The position numbers and the translations under genes were made by a program. Below the pieces are notes generated by a model that ran no database searches, was not told the DNA's origin, and was given only the letters and a program-made list of their open reading frames with translations. Source: JAFDWI01 sp040255345 (GTDB lineage: Bacteria; Actinomycetota; Acidimicrobiia; Acidimicrobiales; Iamiaceae). From it: DNA of 64,000 bases. This document shows, piece by piece, positions 26,144 through 35,149 of this stretch. The stretch spans positions 1-64,000 of the forward strand of contig JBDZUV010000001.1 in assembly GCA_040255345.1 (NCBI GenBank), read 5' to 3'. Position 1 is the first letter of the stretch. The number at the start of each line of letters is the position of its first letter.

Positions 26144-27727
26144 ATGGGTGATCCGAGCAGGTCAGCAATCAGATGGTGGGAAGACGCGGTCGTCTACCAG
26201 ATCTATCCACGGTCGTTCGCCGACCACGACGGAGACGGAGTCGGCGACCTCGCCGGGATCCGCGATCGGCTCGACCACCTGTCGTGGCTGGGCGTCGACA
26301 CCATCTGGTTGTCGCCGATCTACCCGTCACCGATGGCCGACTTCGGCTACGACGTGGCCGACTACTGCGGAGTCGATCCGCTCTTCGGCACCCTGGACGA
26401 GTTCGATGCGCTGCTCGAAGACATCCACCGCCGTGACATGCGGTTGCTGCTCGACTGGGTGCCGAACCACACCTCCGATGCCCACCCCTGGTTCCGCGAT
26501 GCCATCGGCGGGCGTGACGCCTCCCACCGTGACTACTACATCTGGCGTGACCCGGCGCCCGAAGGTGGCCCACCCAACAACTGGACCGACGCGTTTCTCG
26601 GGGCGCCGGCCTGGACGATGGACGAGGCGAGCGGTCAGTACTATCTGCACCTGTTCCTGCCCGGCCAGCCCGACCTGAACTGGGCGAACCCCGAGGTCGA
26701 GTCCGCGATGCACGACACCCTGCGTTTCTGGCTCGACCGGGGCGTCGACGGTTTCCGGGCCGACGTGGTGTTCGCCATCGGCAAGGACCCGGCACTCCCT
26801 GATGATCCGCCGGAATACGTGGGACTCCCCCACTGTGTGCTCCACGACGACCCGGCGACCCATCCGCTCCTTCGACGGATCCGCACCCTGCTCGACTCGT
26901 ACCCGCAGCAACCGATGATGGTCGGCGAGGTCGTGCTGTTGGACGTCGAATTGATGATCCCGTATCTCGGCAACGACGACGAATTGCACCTGTCGTTCAA
27001 CTTCGCGCCAACGCATCTGCCCTGGGACGCGGGCCTGTGGCGCGACGCGATCCAGGCCGCAGAGACGGCGCACGGCCGTGTGGGCGCCTGGCCGACCTGG
27101 GTGTTGTCGAACCACGATCTCCCCCGCCACCGCACGCGGTTCGCCAACTGGCCGAACGCCGAGGTCGACGCCGAAGGCTCCGAGCAACGCGCCCGGGCTG
27201 CGGCGGTGTTGCTCACCACCCTGCGCGGTACGCCGTTCTTCTACCAGGGCGAGGAGCTCGGTCTGGAAGACGCGATCGTCCCCGACGACCGGGTGCTCGA
27301 CCCGGGAGGTCGCGACGGCTGTCGCGCACCGATTCCGTGGGACGCGTCGCCCGGCCACGGGTGGCAGAACCCCTGGTTGCCGCTGCCGCCGGACGCCGAC
27401 GTGCGCAACGTCGCCACCGAACGTGACGACCCCGGGTCGATGGTGCACCTCTACCGGGCGTTGCTCGACCTACGTCGCCGGACCGTGGCGTTGCGCGACG
27501 GCACCTGTGAGGTGATCGCCACGCCTGACGGAGTGGTCGGTTACCGGCGCGTGGCCGACGGTGCGGCGCCGGTCACGGTGCTGATCTCGATGAGTGACGA
27601 ACCCGTGTCGGTCGACGGTATCGACGGCACATTGCTGATCGACTCGCTGGGGGAACTCGCGCCGGGCGCCGGATTCGACGGGAAACTCGCCGCTCGTCAG
27701 GCCGTGGTGGTGCAGACGGAACCCTGA
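26144..27727 (+). CDS. GH13 alpha-glucosidase
   Basis: 527-residue family-13 glycoside hydrolase (oligo-1,6-glucosidase/alpha-glucosidase type) acting on alpha-linked glucosides. Start region WWEDAVVYQIYPRSF is typical. Catalytic triad: nucleophile D207 in GFRADVV, acid/base E262 in VGEVV, and stabiliser D325 in SNHD. No signal peptide, so intracellular. Stand-alone gene, divergent from the tiny zinc protein with 177 bases between. Substrate (maltose, isomaltose, sucrose, trehalose) not determined. Confidence 0.92.
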   Translation: MGDPSRSAIRWWEDAVVYQIYPRSFADHDGDGVGDLAGIRDRLDHLSWLGVDTIWLSPIYPSPMADFGYDVADYCGVDPLFGTLDEFDALLEDIHRRDMRLLLDWVPNHTSDAHPWFRDAIGGRDASHRDYYIWRDPAPEGGPPNNWTDAFLGAPAWTMDEASGQYYLHLFLPGQPDLNWANPEVESAMHDTLRFWLDRGVDGFRADVVFAIGKDPALPDDPPEYVGLPHCVLHDDPATHPLLRRIRTLLDSYPQQPMMVGEVVLLDVELMIPYLGNDDELHLSFNFAPTHLPWDAGLWRDAIQAAETAHGRVGAWPTWVLSNHDLPRHRTRFANWPNAEVDAEGSEQRARAAAVLLTTLRGTPFFYQGEELGLEDAIVPDDRVLDPGGRDGCRAPIPWDASPGHGWQNPWLPLPPDADVRNVATERDDPGSMVHLYRALLDLRRRTVALRDGTCEVIATPDGVVGYRRVADGAAPVTVLISMSDEPVSVDGIDGTLLIDSLGELAPGAGFDGKLAARQAVVVQTEP

Positions 27728-27773
27728 CTGCCTGGCTGGCCTGGCGCGGGCTTGGCAGTGCGGAGCGTGTGGG

Positions 27774-28946
27774 TCACCTGGTCGACCGGGGTTCGAGCAC
27801 GATGCCGCGCTCGGGGTCGAAGGCCAGCGCCGCGTTGCCGTCGAGGAGGTCCTGCATCGGACGTCCGACCAGGTCGCGCCGCCATCCGTCCGCAAGGCGT
27901 CCCCGGCCGGAGTGCTCCACGAAGTGTTCGATGTCCTTGCGCGTCGCGAGCAACTGGGTGTCGATGCGCAACTCGTGCGCGTACTGGGTGAGCCAGCTCG
28001 ACACCAACGCGACGGCCGGGCCCAGGTTGGCGTCCGAACGCTTCGGCGATCTGGGCTCCCGGGCAGGCGGCTCGGCCGCTTCCCCGGCCGCGACGGCCTC
28101 GAGCAGTCCCGCAGCGGCATCACCTTTGAGCGCTCGGCTGTCGAGTCCGCGGACCTTGCCGAGCGCGGCGACATCGTGGGGTGGGCGCTGCGCGATCGAC
28201 ACCAGCGCCAGGTCGCCCAACACGTGGCGGATGGGAATGTCGATCTCTGCGGCTCGCCGCTCCCGCCACGCCGCAACGGTCCGGGCGACCGCCGCAGCAC
28301 GCCCGCGGAGCCGTCCGGCCCCTTTCACGCGTCGCCAGGCCTCGTCGGGATCCCGGATCTCGGCGCCACGGTCCCGTTCGATGTCGCATTCCGACAGCGC
28401 CCATCCGAGGCGTTCGTTGGCGGCGAGTTCGGCGACTAGTCGTTCGTGGATGGTGAGCAGATACCGCACATCGTCCGCGGCATAGTCGAGGACACGTGCC
28501 GGAAGGGGTCGGACCAGCCAGTCGGTGAGCCGGTCGGACTTGTTGAGGGCGATGTCGAGCAGACCGGCGTGCAGCACCGCGAGCGATGGGTTGGAATAGC
28601 CGAGGAACCCTGCCGCGATCTGGGTGTCGAACAGGTTTCGGGGCACGGTGCCGGTGGCCAGGCGAAGCACTTCGAGATCCTGGGACGCGGCGTGGATGAC
28701 CACCGTCGTGTCCGATTCGAGCACCTTCGCCATCGGAGCGAGGTCGACCGCCAACGGGTCGATCAGCACCAACTGGTCGGGTTCGTACGACAACTGCACC
28801 AGCGCAAGCTTGGGAAAATAGGTGCGTTCACGGTGGAACTCGGTGTCGAGCGCGACCGCCGGGGCGTCGCCGAGTTGATCGATGATCTCGGCCAGCCCGG
28901 CGTCGGTGTCGACCCAGCGCGGGGTGGTTGCTTCGCCGACGCTCAC
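27774..28946 (-). CDS. rnd: Ribonuclease D
   Basis: 390-residue DEDDy 3'-5' exonuclease for tRNA and RNA 3' processing. Catalytic residues: D34 and E36 (LDTEF), D90 (HAASQD), Y155 and D159 (YAADD), followed by HRDC-type helical domains. GTG start at 28946 overlaps the stop of the upstream PLP-enzyme gene by four bases, so RNase D translation is coupled to it. Confidence 0.92.
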   Translation of the reverse strand: MSVGEATTPRWVDTDAGLAEIIDQLGDAPAVALDTEFHRERTYFPKLALVQLSYEPDQLVLIDPLAVDLAPMAKVLESDTTVVIHAASQDLEVLRLATGTVPRNLFDTQIAAGFLGYSNPSLAVLHAGLLDIALNKSDRLTDWLVRPLPARVLDYAADDVRYLLTIHERLVAELAANERLGWALSECDIERDRGAEIRDPDEAWRRVKGAGRLRGRAAAVARTVAAWRERRAAEIDIPIRHVLGDLALVSIAQRPPHDVAALGKVRGLDSRALKGDAAAGLLEAVAAGEAAEPPAREPRSPKRSDANLGPAVALVSSWLTQYAHELRIDTQLLATRKDIEHFVEHSGRGRLADGWRRDLVGRPMQDLLDGNAALAFDPERGIVLEPRSTR

Positions 28947-30199
28947 ACGACGCCGCCGTAGGTGCCACCCAGCTCTCCGACGGCTCCGTCGCCGAGGGGA
29001 GCTTCGGCCACCGCCTCGGTGAGATCGGCGATGAACTGGTCGGCGACGGCCAGGTGCGCCGGCGACAGCATGAGATGCAGCCCACCCTGTTGACGGTCGA
29101 GGTGCCAGCCGCGGCGGTCCATCCCGTCGGCGATGGCCAGGATCGACCCGTCGCGGGCGGTGAACTCGAACACGGGAATGTCGGGCCGGTGGGTGATCTC
29201 GAGGCGGTCGATGCCCTCGATCCCGGCGGTGAAGGCCCGCCCGGCGTCACGCACCTGAGTGGCCTTGGCCCGGTAGCCCTCGGCGCCGAGGTGGTGGATC
29301 GCGGCCCACGCTCCGGCGATGGGAGGCGCGGCGCGGGTTCCTGCGGTGGTGCCCGACGCGTACAACCCCCCGGGCCAGGTGTCGTACCAGAACTGTTGGA
29401 GCTTCACGAGCTCACGGGTCTTGTAGGTGATCGTGGAGAGTCCCTTGAAGGTATAGCCGTACTTGTGGACGTCCGCGGAGATCGAGGTGACCCCGTCCAC
29501 GGCGAAGTTCCACGGCGGGACCGGCTCGCCGATCTGCTCGTACCAGGGCAGCAGCCAGCCGCCCAGGCAGGCGTCGACGTGGCAGAGCGACCCGTTCGCG
29601 GCGGCCAGACCGGCGATGGTCTCGATGTCGTCGATGACGCCGTAGGGGTAACACGGCGCGGAACCCACGACGAGACCGGTGCGGTCGTCGACCGCCGCGG
29701 CGAGGGCGTCGGTGTCCATGCGCCCGTCGTCGCGGACGGGCACGAAGACCTGTTCGATGTCGAGGTAGTGCGCGGCCTTCGCGAACGCCGGGTGGGCGGT
29801 GATCGCGGTGATGACCTTGGGTTCGGCGATGCCCCGCTCGGCACGGGCATGGTCGCGGGCTACCTGGAGGGCCAGAAAGATCGACTCGGTCCCTCCCGAT
29901 GAGATCGACCCGGCGTTGGGTGCGGTGCCGAACAGCTCGGCGGCCATCGCCACCAGGTTCAGCTCCATCTCCATGAGGCTCGGGTACGCCAACGGGTTGA
30001 GTGCGTTCTCGTGCTGGAAGATGGTGGCGACCTGTTCGAGCAGTTGTTCGTGTTCGTCATCGCCGGGGTTGTAGACGAGGCTGAAGGCGCGACCCGACCG
30101 CCAGTCCAGGTCCCCGATGCGCATCTCGGCGAGCCGGTCGAGCACCGCGGCCGACTTGAGTCCGTGTTCGGGAAAGGCCTTGGCGTCGTCGTTGCTCAT
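28943..30199 (-). CDS. PLP-dependent decarboxylase/lyase (sphingosine-phosphate-lyase-like)
   Basis: 418-residue group II PLP enzyme. The cofactor lysine is K246 in SADVHKYGY, with D209 (HVDAC) contacting the pyridine nitrogen and the phosphate-binding SSGGTES near 100-106. The fold type and FKGLSTI motif resemble sphingosine-1-phosphate lyase and related tyrosine/glutamate decarboxylases. Substrate unknown. It lies just right of rnd (coupled) and left of the gamma-glutamylation genes, on the same strand, so a link to amine metabolism is possible but not shown. Confidence 0.82.
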   Translation of the reverse strand: MSNDDAKAFPEHGLKSAAVLDRLAEMRIGDLDWRSGRAFSLVYNPGDDEHEQLLEQVATIFQHENALNPLAYPSLMEMELNLVAMAAELFGTAPNAGSISSGGTESIFLALQVARDHARAERGIAEPKVITAITAHPAFAKAAHYLDIEQVFVPVRDDGRMDTDALAAAVDDRTGLVVGSAPCYPYGVIDDIETIAGLAAANGSLCHVDACLGGWLLPWYEQIGEPVPPWNFAVDGVTSISADVHKYGYTFKGLSTITYKTRELVKLQQFWYDTWPGGLYASGTTAGTRAAPPIAGAWAAIHHLGAEGYRAKATQVRDAGRAFTAGIEGIDRLEITHRPDIPVFEFTARDGSILAIADGMDRRGWHLDRQQGGLHLMLSPAHLAVADQFIADLTEAVAEAPLGDGAVGELGGTYGGVV

Positions 30200-30436
30200 G
30201 GCCGCAGCCTAGAAGACCGCCTTCGACGCGGGGAGCGGTCCGATGGGGAGGATCGCCCGAGAATCAATCGCCGCGGATCATCGATCTCGGTGGTGGTCAC
30301 GACCCGACCACGCTGGGTGGGTACAGGCGGCGCGTTGAACAAGGCGCGGACGCGCCCGCGGGCGCGTCGTCGAAGATTTCGTGGAATTTCTCCCGGAGCG
30401 GCCCGATTCTGGCCCGAAAATGTCACTGCCCCTCTT
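30200..30436. other. Intergenic region, no gene seen
   Basis: First part of a 469-base gap between the PLP enzyme gene and the gamma-glutamyl hydrolase gene. No convincing frame on either strand. It presumably carries the promoter of the PLP-enzyme/rnd pair on the minus strand and the promoter for the plus-strand element beginning at 30437. No strong -35 box was found. Confidence 0.4.
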
Positions 30437-30470
30437 TACGATCGAACTGCGTTCGATCGCAAGGGAGGTG
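30437..30470 (+). promoter_or_regulatory. Palindrome over a -10-like box, then strong RBS
   Basis: A perfect 9-base inverted repeat CGATCGAAC-TGC-GTTCGATCG spans 30439-30459 and overlaps the -10-like TACGAT (30437-30442), as an operator would. It is followed at 30463-30470 by GGGAGGTG, close to an ideal Shine-Dalgarno sequence, four bases before ATG 30475. The repeat resembles the actinobacterial LexA box (CGAAC-N4-GTTCG) but has a three-base spacer, so another repressor is more likely. Confidence 0.5.
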
Positions 30471-30474
30471 CATC

Positions 30475-30668
30475 ATGAGCCTCACCGAATCGGTCATCGG
30501 CTAGGCGACCCGAACCCGTCCATGACATTTCGACGAACCCGATACGCGTCCGCTGACGCGTGCGGTGCTCGCCGAAACGCCGACCGAACAGCTCGAGGCC
30601 GACGTCGTCGAGCTGCGATGCCTCTGTGGTCCCCATAACCGGCCGAAGAACCCGCGACCTGCAGACGG
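30475..30668 (+). pseudogene. Nine-codon frame, then interrupted ORF remnant
   Basis: ATG 30475, behind the strong ribosome-binding site, encodes MSLTESVIG and stops at TAG 30502; a second in-frame stop (TGA) is at 30523. The same frame then stays open and codes for a plausible acidic stretch (LAETPTEQLEADVVEL) and a CLCGPH motif up to the neighbouring gene at 30669. Either a short leader peptide, or a decayed small gene with two stops. Which one cannot be decided from one sequence. Confidence 0.35.
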
Positions 30669-31403
30669 TCAGGCTCGGCTCGCCTGGATGAAAGCGTCGA
30701 AAAGCTGCTGCTGGACCGGGTCGTGGCGAGCCGAGTCCTCCGGGTGCCACTGGACCGCGACGGTCCAGGCGTCGCCGGGGATCTCCAAGCCCTCGATCAC
30801 CCCGTCAGCGGTGCGGGCCGTGACGATCAGGTCGTCGCCGAGCACATCGACCGCCTGATGGTGGTGACACCGCCCCACCACACCGTCGGTCCCGATCGCT
30901 TCGGCGAGCCGGGTGCCCGCGTCGACGAGCATGTCATTCGGCGTGCCGCCTCCCCCGTCAGGAATGCCGTGCGGGCCCACGCCGGGCAGGTCACCCAGAT
31001 GCTGGTGCAGGGTGCCGCCCTGGGCGACGTTCAACAACTGCGCGCCCCGACAGATCGCCAGCAGGGGCATCTCGGCCCGGCGAGCGGCGTCGATGAGCGC
31101 GATCTCCCAGCGGTCTGATGTGGTGTCGAACGCCCCGGTCTCCGGGTGCGCCTCCTGGCCGTAGAGGGCCGGGTCGACGTCCAGTCCACCGGTCACCATC
31201 AGCGCGTCGAAGCACGCCACGAACGCGTCGACGTCGACGGTGTCGGGACGCTGGTACACCACCGACGCGCCGATCCCGCCGGCCACATGGATCGCGTCGA
31301 GGTAGTAGGTGGGCAGTGCCTGAGCGGGCTCGAGCCAGTGATCGATCCGCTCCGCGGAAATCCGACGCGAGGTGACGGCGATGAGCGGGCGGGACGATGA
31401 CAC
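30669..31403 (-). CDS. Gamma-glutamyl-GABA hydrolase-like amidotransferase (PuuD family)
   Basis: 244-residue class I glutamine-amidotransferase-type hydrolase. Nucleophile C118 in ICRGAQLLN and the histidine/glutamate of VQWHPED near residue 222. In the Puu pathway this enzyme releases glutamate from gamma-glutamyl-GABA after amine oxidation. It follows the ligase gene by 13 bases, as expected for a shared pathway. Substrate inferred from context. Confidence 0.87.
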   Translation of the reverse strand: MSSSRPLIAVTSRRISAERIDHWLEPAQALPTYYLDAIHVAGGIGASVVYQRPDTVDVDAFVACFDALMVTGGLDVDPALYGQEAHPETGAFDTTSDRWEIALIDAARRAEMPLLAICRGAQLLNVAQGGTLHQHLGDLPGVGPHGIPDGGGGTPNDMLVDAGTRLAEAIGTDGVVGRCHHHQAVDVLGDDLIVTARTADGVIEGLEIPGDAWTVAVQWHPEDSARHDPVQQQLFDAFIQASRA

Positions 31404-31416
31404 GACGGCGACCTGA

Positions 31417-32793
31417 TCAGAACTGGGCGAAATAGCGGCGACGTTCCCAGTCGGTCACCGCACGGTTCGCGGCCAACCATTCCTGGCGGGCCGAGTTCAA
31501 CAAATGGTGATGTACCGCCTCACCGAAGATCTCGACGGCCACCTCGCTCGCTGCGAACGCTTCGATGGCTTCGATGAAAGTGGAGGGGATCCGTGGCACG
31601 TCGGCTTCGTACGCGTTGCCCTCGGTGGGTGGTGGCGGGTCGATGCCCAACTGGATCCCCCGGATCCCTGCGGCGATCAGCGCGGCGTAGGCGATGTAGC
31701 CGTTCACGTCAGCGCCGGGAATGCGCGATTCGAGGCGGGTGCCGGTGCCGTGGCCGACGATCCGGTAGCCACAGGTGCGGTTGTCGGTGCCCCAGGCGAT
31801 GGCGGTGGGCGCCCACGACTCGGGTGCGTAACGCTTGTAGGAGTTCAACGTCGGCGCCCAGCAAAGGGCGAGGTCACGCGACGCGTCGATGATCCCGCCG
31901 AGAAAATGACGGAACCGGACCGACCCGGGGCTCGTGCCGGCAGGCGTGTCGAAGACCGGTTCGCCCTCCTCGACGTCGGTGAGGCTGATGTGCAGATGAC
32001 ACGACGAGCCGACGTCGTCTTCGGAGTACTTCGCCATGAAGGTGACCGAGCGGCCCTCCTGGTCGGCGATCTCGCGTACCGCGTTCTTGTAGATGGTCTG
32101 ACGGTCGGCCATCTCCAGCGCGTCCGCGAAGCGCAGGTTGATCTCGTGTTGGCCGTACCCGGCCTCGCCTTTGGAGAATTCGACCGGTATGCCACACGCA
32201 TCCATGGCGTTGCGGATCCGGCGGATCACGTACTCGTCGCGGGTCGTCTGGAAGATGTGGTAGTCCTCGATCCAGTCCGAGTGCGGGCGCGGGTCGGCGA
32301 AGCGGCGCTCGGCCAATTCGGCGTAGCTGTCACGGAACAGGAAGAACTCGAGTTCCGCGCCGATCGCCGGGGCGAACCCGGCGGCACGGGCCTTGTCGAC
32401 CTGGAGGCTCAGGATCTGACGGGGCGACACGGCGATCGGCGTCCGGTCGGCTTCGTCGACGATGTCACACAGCACGAGCGCGGTTGCTTCCAACCAAGGC
32501 ACGACGCGCATCGTGGACAGGTCCGGAATCAGGCTGACGTCGCCGTACCCCTGCTCCCAGTTCGCGAACTCGTATCCGGGCAGTGGGGTCATCTCGACGT
32601 CGACGGCGAGCAGGTAGTTGCACGCTTCGACACTGTGCTCCGCGATCTCCTCCAGGAAGAACCAGCCGGTCACCCGTTTGCCGACGAGCCGCCCCTGCAG
32701 ATCGGTGGCCGCGACCAGCACCGTGTCGATCGAACCGTCGGCGACCGATTCCCGCAGCTCGTCGAGGGTCAGCATCCCTCGCAGCGCCGTCAC
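31417..32793 (-). CDS. Glutamine synthetase-like gamma-glutamyl-amine ligase (PuuA-like)
   Basis: 458 residues (456-452 if the ATG six codons in is used). Glutamine-synthetase fold with GAELEFFLF, EAGYGQHEIN, SSCHLHISL and RLESRIPGADVNGY motifs. The divergent tail and neighbours (gamma-glutamyl hydrolase, aldehyde dehydrogenase) point to gamma-glutamylation of an amine or polyamine, as in PuuA or Streptomyces GlnA3/GlnA4, rather than ammonia assimilation. No adenylylation-site tyrosine of the GlnA type was recognised. GTG start overlaps the SDR stop. Confidence 0.85.
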   Translation of the reverse strand: MTALRGMLTLDELRESVADGSIDTVLVAATDLQGRLVGKRVTGWFFLEEIAEHSVEACNYLLAVDVEMTPLPGYEFANWEQGYGDVSLIPDLSTMRVVPWLEATALVLCDIVDEADRTPIAVSPRQILSLQVDKARAAGFAPAIGAELEFFLFRDSYAELAERRFADPRPHSDWIEDYHIFQTTRDEYVIRRIRNAMDACGIPVEFSKGEAGYGQHEINLRFADALEMADRQTIYKNAVREIADQEGRSVTFMAKYSEDDVGSSCHLHISLTDVEEGEPVFDTPAGTSPGSVRFRHFLGGIIDASRDLALCWAPTLNSYKRYAPESWAPTAIAWGTDNRTCGYRIVGHGTGTRLESRIPGADVNGYIAYAALIAAGIRGIQLGIDPPPPTEGNAYEADVPRIPSTFIEAIEAFAASEVAVEIFGEAVHHHLLNSARQEWLAANRAVTDWERRRYFAQF

Positions 32794-33569
32794 GCTCCGG
32801 CCTCGGGGGTGACGTACGCGGCGGTGATTCCGCCGTCGATGATGAGCGACTGGCCGGTCATGAACGACGACTCCTCCGATGCCAGGAACAACGCACCATT
32901 CACCATCTCCTCGGCCGTACCGAATCGGCCCATCGGGATGTGGACGAGACGGCGCTGCCGTTTGGCCTCATCAGACAGGAACTTCTCGAGCAGGGGCGTG
33001 AGCACCGGCCCCGGGCACAATGCGTTCACGCGCACCCCTCGCTGGGCCTCACATACCGCCATCTCCCGGGTCATCGCCAACACGGCGCCTTTGGATGCGG
33101 TGTAGGCGATCTGCGGGGTGGCGGCACCCATGAACGCCACGAACGAGGCGACGTTGATGACCGACCCGTGCCCGGAGGCGCGCAGGTGCTCCAGGCAGGC
33201 GCGCACACAGAACCACGAACCCTTCACGTTCACATCCAAGGTGCGTTCCCAGGTGGCTACCGGCGTCTCGGTGGTGTCGCCGTCCTCAGCGGGTGAGATG
33301 CCGGCGTTGTTGTAGAGCACGTCGATACCCCCGAACGCGACCACCGCCTCGCCGACCGCGGCCTCGACCGAGGTCAGATCGGAAACATCGGCGGTCAGCC
33401 CGACGGCTTCGCCACCCACAGCACGGAGCGCGGCGACCGTCTCGTCGGGCACGGCGAGATCGAGCGCGGCGATCCGAGCGCCCTCGGCGGCGAATCGTTC
33501 ACAGGCGACCCGCCCCATGCCACTGGCCGCCCCTGTGATGAGCGCCACCTTGCCGTCCAGTCGTCCCAT
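32790..33569 (-). CDS. Short-chain dehydrogenase/reductase
   Basis: 259-residue classical SDR. Cofactor motif TGAASGMG (12-19), NNAG (87-90), catalytic S142, Y156 and K160 (YTASK), and acidic D37 after the second strand favouring NAD. It is the first gene of the minus-strand gamma-glutamylation operon, preceded by AGGA 6 bases before ATG 33569. In that place the canonical Puu operon has an FAD oxidase; this dehydrogenase may do an analogous alcohol or amine oxidation. Substrate unknown. Confidence 0.88.
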   Translation of the reverse strand: MGRLDGKVALITGAASGMGRVACERFAAEGARIAALDLAVPDETVAALRAVGGEAVGLTADVSDLTSVEAAVGEAVVAFGGIDVLYNNAGISPAEDGDTTETPVATWERTLDVNVKGSWFCVRACLEHLRASGHGSVINVASFVAFMGAATPQIAYTASKGAVLAMTREMAVCEAQRGVRVNALCPGPVLTPLLEKFLSDEAKRQRRLVHIPMGRFGTAEEMVNGALFLASEESSFMTGQSLIIDGGITAAYVTPEAGA

Positions 33570-33699
33570 GGAGGTCCTTTTCGAGTCGATGAGCCGGATG
33601 CCGAGCCTATTGACTCGGCCTTGGCGAGCGTAGAATGCGACCGCCTGAACGACCGGGACGGTGCAGCACGCCGACCCACGACCATCGAGGAACGCGTCC

Positions 33700-35145
33700 A
33701 TGACCGACCAGCTCATCAGCGACGGGCTCATCATCGGCGGGGCCCGCCGGGATGCCGTCGACGGGGCGACATTCGACGTGCACTCCCCCGCTACGACCGA
33801 TGTCGTCGGGACCGTCGCGAAGGCAGGTCTGGCCGACGTTGACGCGGCGTTGAAGATCGCGACGAGCGCGCACGACGACGGCATCTGGGCGCGGGTGTCG
33901 CCGGCCGATCGGGGTCGCATTCTCGCTCGGGTCGCGGCGCTGCTGGCCGAGCACGCCGACGAACTCGCCGGGTACGAATGCAGCGACGCCGGGCACCCGA
34001 TCTCGAGCGCTCGGGGAGACGTCGCTGCAGCGATCGGCACCTTCGAGTTCTATGCGGGCGCGGCCGACAAGCACCACGGTTCGGTACTGCCCATCGGAGA
34101 GGGCGGCCTGAACGTGGCGCTGCGTGAACCGGTGGGCCCGTGTGCGCTGATCGTGCCGTGGAACTTTCCGCTGATGATCGCCGCGTGGAAGGTCGCCCCG
34201 GCACTGGCCGCCGGCAACCCGATCATCCTGAAGCCCGCATCGCTCACCCCTCGCTCGGCGCTCGCACTCGGTGACCTGTTGGTCGAGGCGGGCGTGCCGC
34301 CCGAGGCGGTCCACGTGTTGCCGGGGCCGGGCGGTCTCATCGGTGCTGCTCTGGCCGCCGACCGTCGAGTCGCCAAGGTGTCCTTCACCGGGGAGACCGC
34401 GACGGGGAGTTCGATCCTGCGGGCGAGCGCGGACAACATCACCCGTATCACCCTCGAGCTCGGCGGGAAGTCCGCGGCGGTCGTCTTCGCCGACGCCGAC
34501 ATCGAAACCGCAGCGGCGGCGATGCCCTCGGGCGTCTTCGACAACGCCGGTCAGGACTGCTGTGCACGGTCGCGGATCCTGGTGGAGCGGTCGGTGTACG
34601 ACGACTTCGTCGCCGCGTTCGCAGAGGCCACCGAGGCCGTCGAGGTGGGCGACCCCGTCGACGAGGCGACCCAGATGGGCCCGCTCATCTCGGCTGGTCA
34701 ACGCGCCACCTCGCTGGAGTACATCGCGATCGGCACCGATGAAGGCGCCGAGGTCGTGACCGGTGGCCGCGAGTTCGACGCCGCCGGGCACTTCCTGAGC
34801 CCGTGTGTGCTCGCCGATGTCGACAACTCGATGCGCGTTGCCCGTGAGGAGATCTTCGGCCCGGTCGCGTCGGTCATCCCCTTCGTCGACGAGGCCGACG
34901 CGGTCCGCATCGCCAACGACAGCGAGTACGGCCTGTCCGGGTCGCTGTGGACCGGAAGCGCTCCCCGGGCGATCCGGGTCGCGAAGGCGCTACGGACCGG
35001 GACCCTCTCGGTCAACTCCAACTCGTCGGTGCGGGTGCAGGCGCCTTTCGGGGGTTTCAAACGGTCGGGGTTGGGACGCGAGCTCGGCATGGGAGCCCTC
35101 GACAACTACACCGAAGTGAAGAGCGTGTACTTCTCTGCCGACTGA
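33700..35145 (+). CDS. NAD-dependent aldehyde dehydrogenase
   Basis: 481-residue ALDH-superfamily enzyme. Catalytic cysteine C287 in GQDCC, general base E253 in LELGGK, N155 in PWNFP, and cofactor-binding FTGETATG near 229-236. Divergently transcribed from the SDR-ligase-hydrolase operon with about 130 bases between, so probably shares its control region and oxidises the gamma-glutamylamino-aldehyde to the acid (PuuC-like role). ATG 33700 follows GAGG; converges with the patatin gene four bases after its stop. Confidence 0.9.
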   Translation: MTDQLISDGLIIGGARRDAVDGATFDVHSPATTDVVGTVAKAGLADVDAALKIATSAHDDGIWARVSPADRGRILARVAALLAEHADELAGYECSDAGHPISSARGDVAAAIGTFEFYAGAADKHHGSVLPIGEGGLNVALREPVGPCALIVPWNFPLMIAAWKVAPALAAGNPIILKPASLTPRSALALGDLLVEAGVPPEAVHVLPGPGGLIGAALAADRRVAKVSFTGETATGSSILRASADNITRITLELGGKSAAVVFADADIETAAAAMPSGVFDNAGQDCCARSRILVERSVYDDFVAAFAEATEAVEVGDPVDEATQMGPLISAGQRATSLEYIAIGTDEGAEVVTGGREFDAAGHFLSPCVLADVDNSMRVAREEIFGPVASVIPFVDEADAVRIANDSEYGLSGSLWTGSAPRAIRVAKALRTGTLSVNSNSSVRVQAPFGGFKRSGLGRELGMGALDNYTEVKSVYFSAD

Positions 35146-35149
35146 GCGG

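Noticed and set aside
27728..27773. ACTGCC...GGCAGT inverted repeat between the glucosidase and rnd genes as a terminator.
   Set aside because: Six-base stem with a loop of about 21 bases and no T tract; too weak to call.
30439..30459. LexA (SOS) box reading of the palindrome.
   Set aside because: The actinobacterial box needs a four-base spacer between CGAAC and GTTCG; here it is three, and no DNA-repair gene follows.
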